Positions 5,393-6,778 of a DNA stretch of 6,778 nt are shown one piece after another. Every line of letters starts with the position of its first letter. Position 1 is the stretch's first letter. The stretch is from Candidatus Eiseniibacteriota bacterium (GTDB lineage Bacteria > Eisenbacteria > RBG-16-71-46 > JAGVPR01), in assembly GCA_020052115.1 (NCBI GenBank), contig JAGVPR010000299.1:1-6778 (forward strand), given 5' to 3'. The notes under the pieces are model-generated. The model was not told the DNA's origin and searched no databases. It worked only from the letters and a program-made list of their open reading frames with translations. Position numbers and translations under genes: made by a program.

Positions 5393-6778
5393 CTACGAGG
5401 CTCTGTGGATGGCGCCCAGCGTCCCCGTCACATGCCGGACGATCGCCTCGACCGCCGCATCCGCTTCACGGTCGGTCAAGGTCCGGCCTTTCGATTGGAA
5501 GGTGACGGCGTATGCCAGGCTCTTCCTTCCCGCGCCGAGCTTCTCCCCAGAGTAGAGGTCGAAGAGGCGCACCTGCGTCACGAGCTCCCCGCCTGACGCG
5601 CGGATCGCCGAAGCCACGTCCCCATGCGCCACCGACTCCGGCACGATGAACGCCAAGTCGCGTCGCACGCTCGGGAACCTCGATGGCTCCCGGAAGACTG
5701 GCCGCCCGCCGAGCGCCTGCCCCAGCCGCATGCAATCGGCGGCGAGGGCGAAGACCGGCGCTTCGATACCGAACCGGCCGGCCCAGGCGGGATCCACCCG
5801 GCCGGCCAGCGCGATGCGTGAGCCGCGATGCAGGTACTGCAAACTCGCTTGTCGATCGAATCCGGGGCCATCATAGCAACGGATTTCACATGAGTCAATT
5901 CTCAAAATGCCCAGAACGGCCTCAACGACGCCCTTGATGTCGTAGAGATCGAACTCCGCCGCCTCTTCTCCCCAGTGCTCCGCGCGGCGCCTCCCCGTCG
6001 CGACCGCGCCGAGCAGAAGATGCTCCGTTCCCAGGGGCGACGGCTGACGCGTGAAGATCTTTCCGAGTTCGAAAAGCCGCACGTCACTCGTGCTGCGGTT
6101 CAGGTTGTGCGCGGCCGCGCGCAGCAGAGACGGGAGCAGGCCGCGGCGCAGGTTCGAGACCTCGCGGCTCGGAGCGTTGCTCACCTCCCAGGGTCCTTCG
6201 TTCTCCGCGAGCCACTCCGAGAGCGCGGACTCCTCCGGGGAGACGAGCGAGGGAGTCGCCGCCTCGTCCCATCCGAAGCCGACGAGCGTGTCACCCAGGA
6301 GTGCCTGGATCTTCTCCGCGCCGCTCCGCCGCGCGCCCACGCCGCTACCGTTCCACTGCCGCTCGGGGATGCGGTCATAGCCGTAAGAGCGCGCCACCTC
6401 TTCGACGAGGTCCGCCTCCCGGCGCACATCGCCGCGCCAAGTCGGCACCTGCACCATCGCGCGATTGCCGTCGCTCTTCCACTCGAAGCCGAGCTTCTCC
6501 AGGTGGATGCGGACCTCCGACGGGGCGATGTCCGCTCCCGTCAGCCGAGCGGGCGCCGATGGATCGAACGGAAGACGCACCGGTTCTTCCCCGCCGCGCC
6601 CGCGATCCATGCGACCCCGGCTGACCCAGCCGCCGGAGACCTCGGCGATGAGCCCGGCGACGAAATCGAGCGAGGGCATGACCCCGTCGGGATCAATCCC
6701 GCGCTCGAAACGTGTCGAGGCCTCCGTCGAAAGGCCCAGCGCGCGCGCGCCGCTGCGCACGCGGGGGCCCGAGAAGTG
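5393..6778 (-). CDS. pheT: Phenylalanyl-tRNA synthetase beta subunit, 5' end outside window
   Basis: PheT pairs with PheS as an (alpha-beta)2 enzyme that charges tRNA-Phe. The window holds the last 461 residues of a protein usually near 800 residues long; the frame is open through base 6778, so the GTG at 6758-6760 is internal and not a start. Domain order fits the family. The end of B3/B4 shows GLSTEASTRFERGIDPD. B5 follows with ARLTGADI, HLEKLGFEW and VPTWRGDVRREADLVEEVARSYGYDRIPE. The catalytic-like core (B6/B7) carries SNLRRGLLPSLLRAAAHNLNR and LFELGKIF. The C-terminal anticodon-binding FDX-ACB domain (B8) begins at PVFREPSRFPSVRRDLAFIVP and ends with SLAYAVTFQSKGRTLTDREAD. Nothing looks broken. 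Stop is TAG at 5393-5395, 18 bases before the coiled-coil gene. Confidence 0.96.
   Translation of the reverse strand, partial: HFSGPRVRSGARALGLSTEASTRFERGIDPDGVMPSLDFVAGLIAEVSGGWVSRGRMDRGRGGEEPVRLPFDPSAPARLTGADIAPSEVRIHLEKLGFEWKSDGNRAMVQVPTWRGDVRREADLVEEVARSYGYDRIPERQWNGSGVGARRSGAEKIQALLGDTLVGFGWDEAATPSLVSPEESALSEWLAENEGPWEVSNAPSREVSNLRRGLLPSLLRAAAHNLNRSTSDVRLFELGKIFTRQPSPLGTEHLLLGAVATGRRRAEHWGEEAAEFDLYDIKGVVEAVLGILRIDSCEIRCYDGPGFDRQASLQYLHRGSRIALAGRVDPAWAGRFGIEAPVFALAADCMRLGQALGGRPVFREPSRFPSVRRDLAFIVPESVAHGDVASAIRASGGELVTQVRLFDLYSGEKLGAGRKSLAYAVTFQSKGRTLTDREADAAVEAIVRHVTGTLGAIHRAS

Noticed and set aside
1..6778. Search for a novel defence, mobile or CRISPR system
   Set aside because: No repeat-spacer array, transposase, integrase, nuclease-helicase cassette or toxin-antitoxin pair was seen. 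Every interval over 300 bases is accounted for by housekeeping genes or the 6S RNA.

Overview
The window is a compact, GC-rich block of bacterial housekeeping genes. Apart from about 170 bases at the left edge, everything lies on the minus strand and reads from right to left. In transcription order it holds: the C-terminal half of pheT (phenylalanyl-tRNA synthetase beta chain), a small coiled-coil protein, zapA, a 6S RNA gene, rny (RNase Y), a ymdB-family metallophosphodiesterase gene, folD and the 5' part of xseA. Gene order, RNase Y, YmdB and a canonical 6S RNA point to a high-GC Gram-negative-type bacterium. The pheT-zapA-6S-rny-ymdB-folD-xseA arrangement suggests a Deltaproteobacteria-like or FCB/Gemmatimonadota/Eisenbacteria-like lineage. 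This placement is inference from memory of gene order and was not tested by phylogeny.

Region by region: 5393-6778 is pheT, with its start outside the window. 5060-5374 is a 104-residue coiled-coil protein that sits where ZapB-like division proteins are often found. 4659-4952 is zapA. The 355-base gap from 4304 to 4658 is filled mainly by a 6S RNA (about 4371-4570) ending in a run of seven T, followed by the rny leader with a strong Shine-Dalgarno sequence. 2735-4303 is rny and 1832-2638 is ymdB. The 96-base gap between these two is almost entirely a large imperfect inverted repeat of 30-base arms with a 16-base loop. 918-1802 is folD, and xseA starts 5 bases after it.

The left edge is anomalous. 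Bases 2-172 on the plus strand encode a clear fragment of sigma-54 (RpoN), facing into xseA. The xseA reading frame stops resembling its family at the same place. Both proteins remain conserved through a shared stretch of about 16 bases (157-172), the signature of a microhomology join. I read this as a chimeric contig end (assembly or amplification artefact), not a natural fusion; the intact xseA presumably continues elsewhere.

Functionally the block joins translation (pheT), cell division (coiled-coil protein, ZapA), RNA-level regulation and turnover (6S RNA, RNase Y, YmdB), one-carbon metabolism (FolD) and DNA repair (XseA). I found no CRISPR array, transposase, phage gene, tRNA or defence system. 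The items most worth a second look are the rny-ymdB hairpin, the 6S RNA with its competing 3' hairpins, the unassigned coiled-coil gene and the chimeric left edge.
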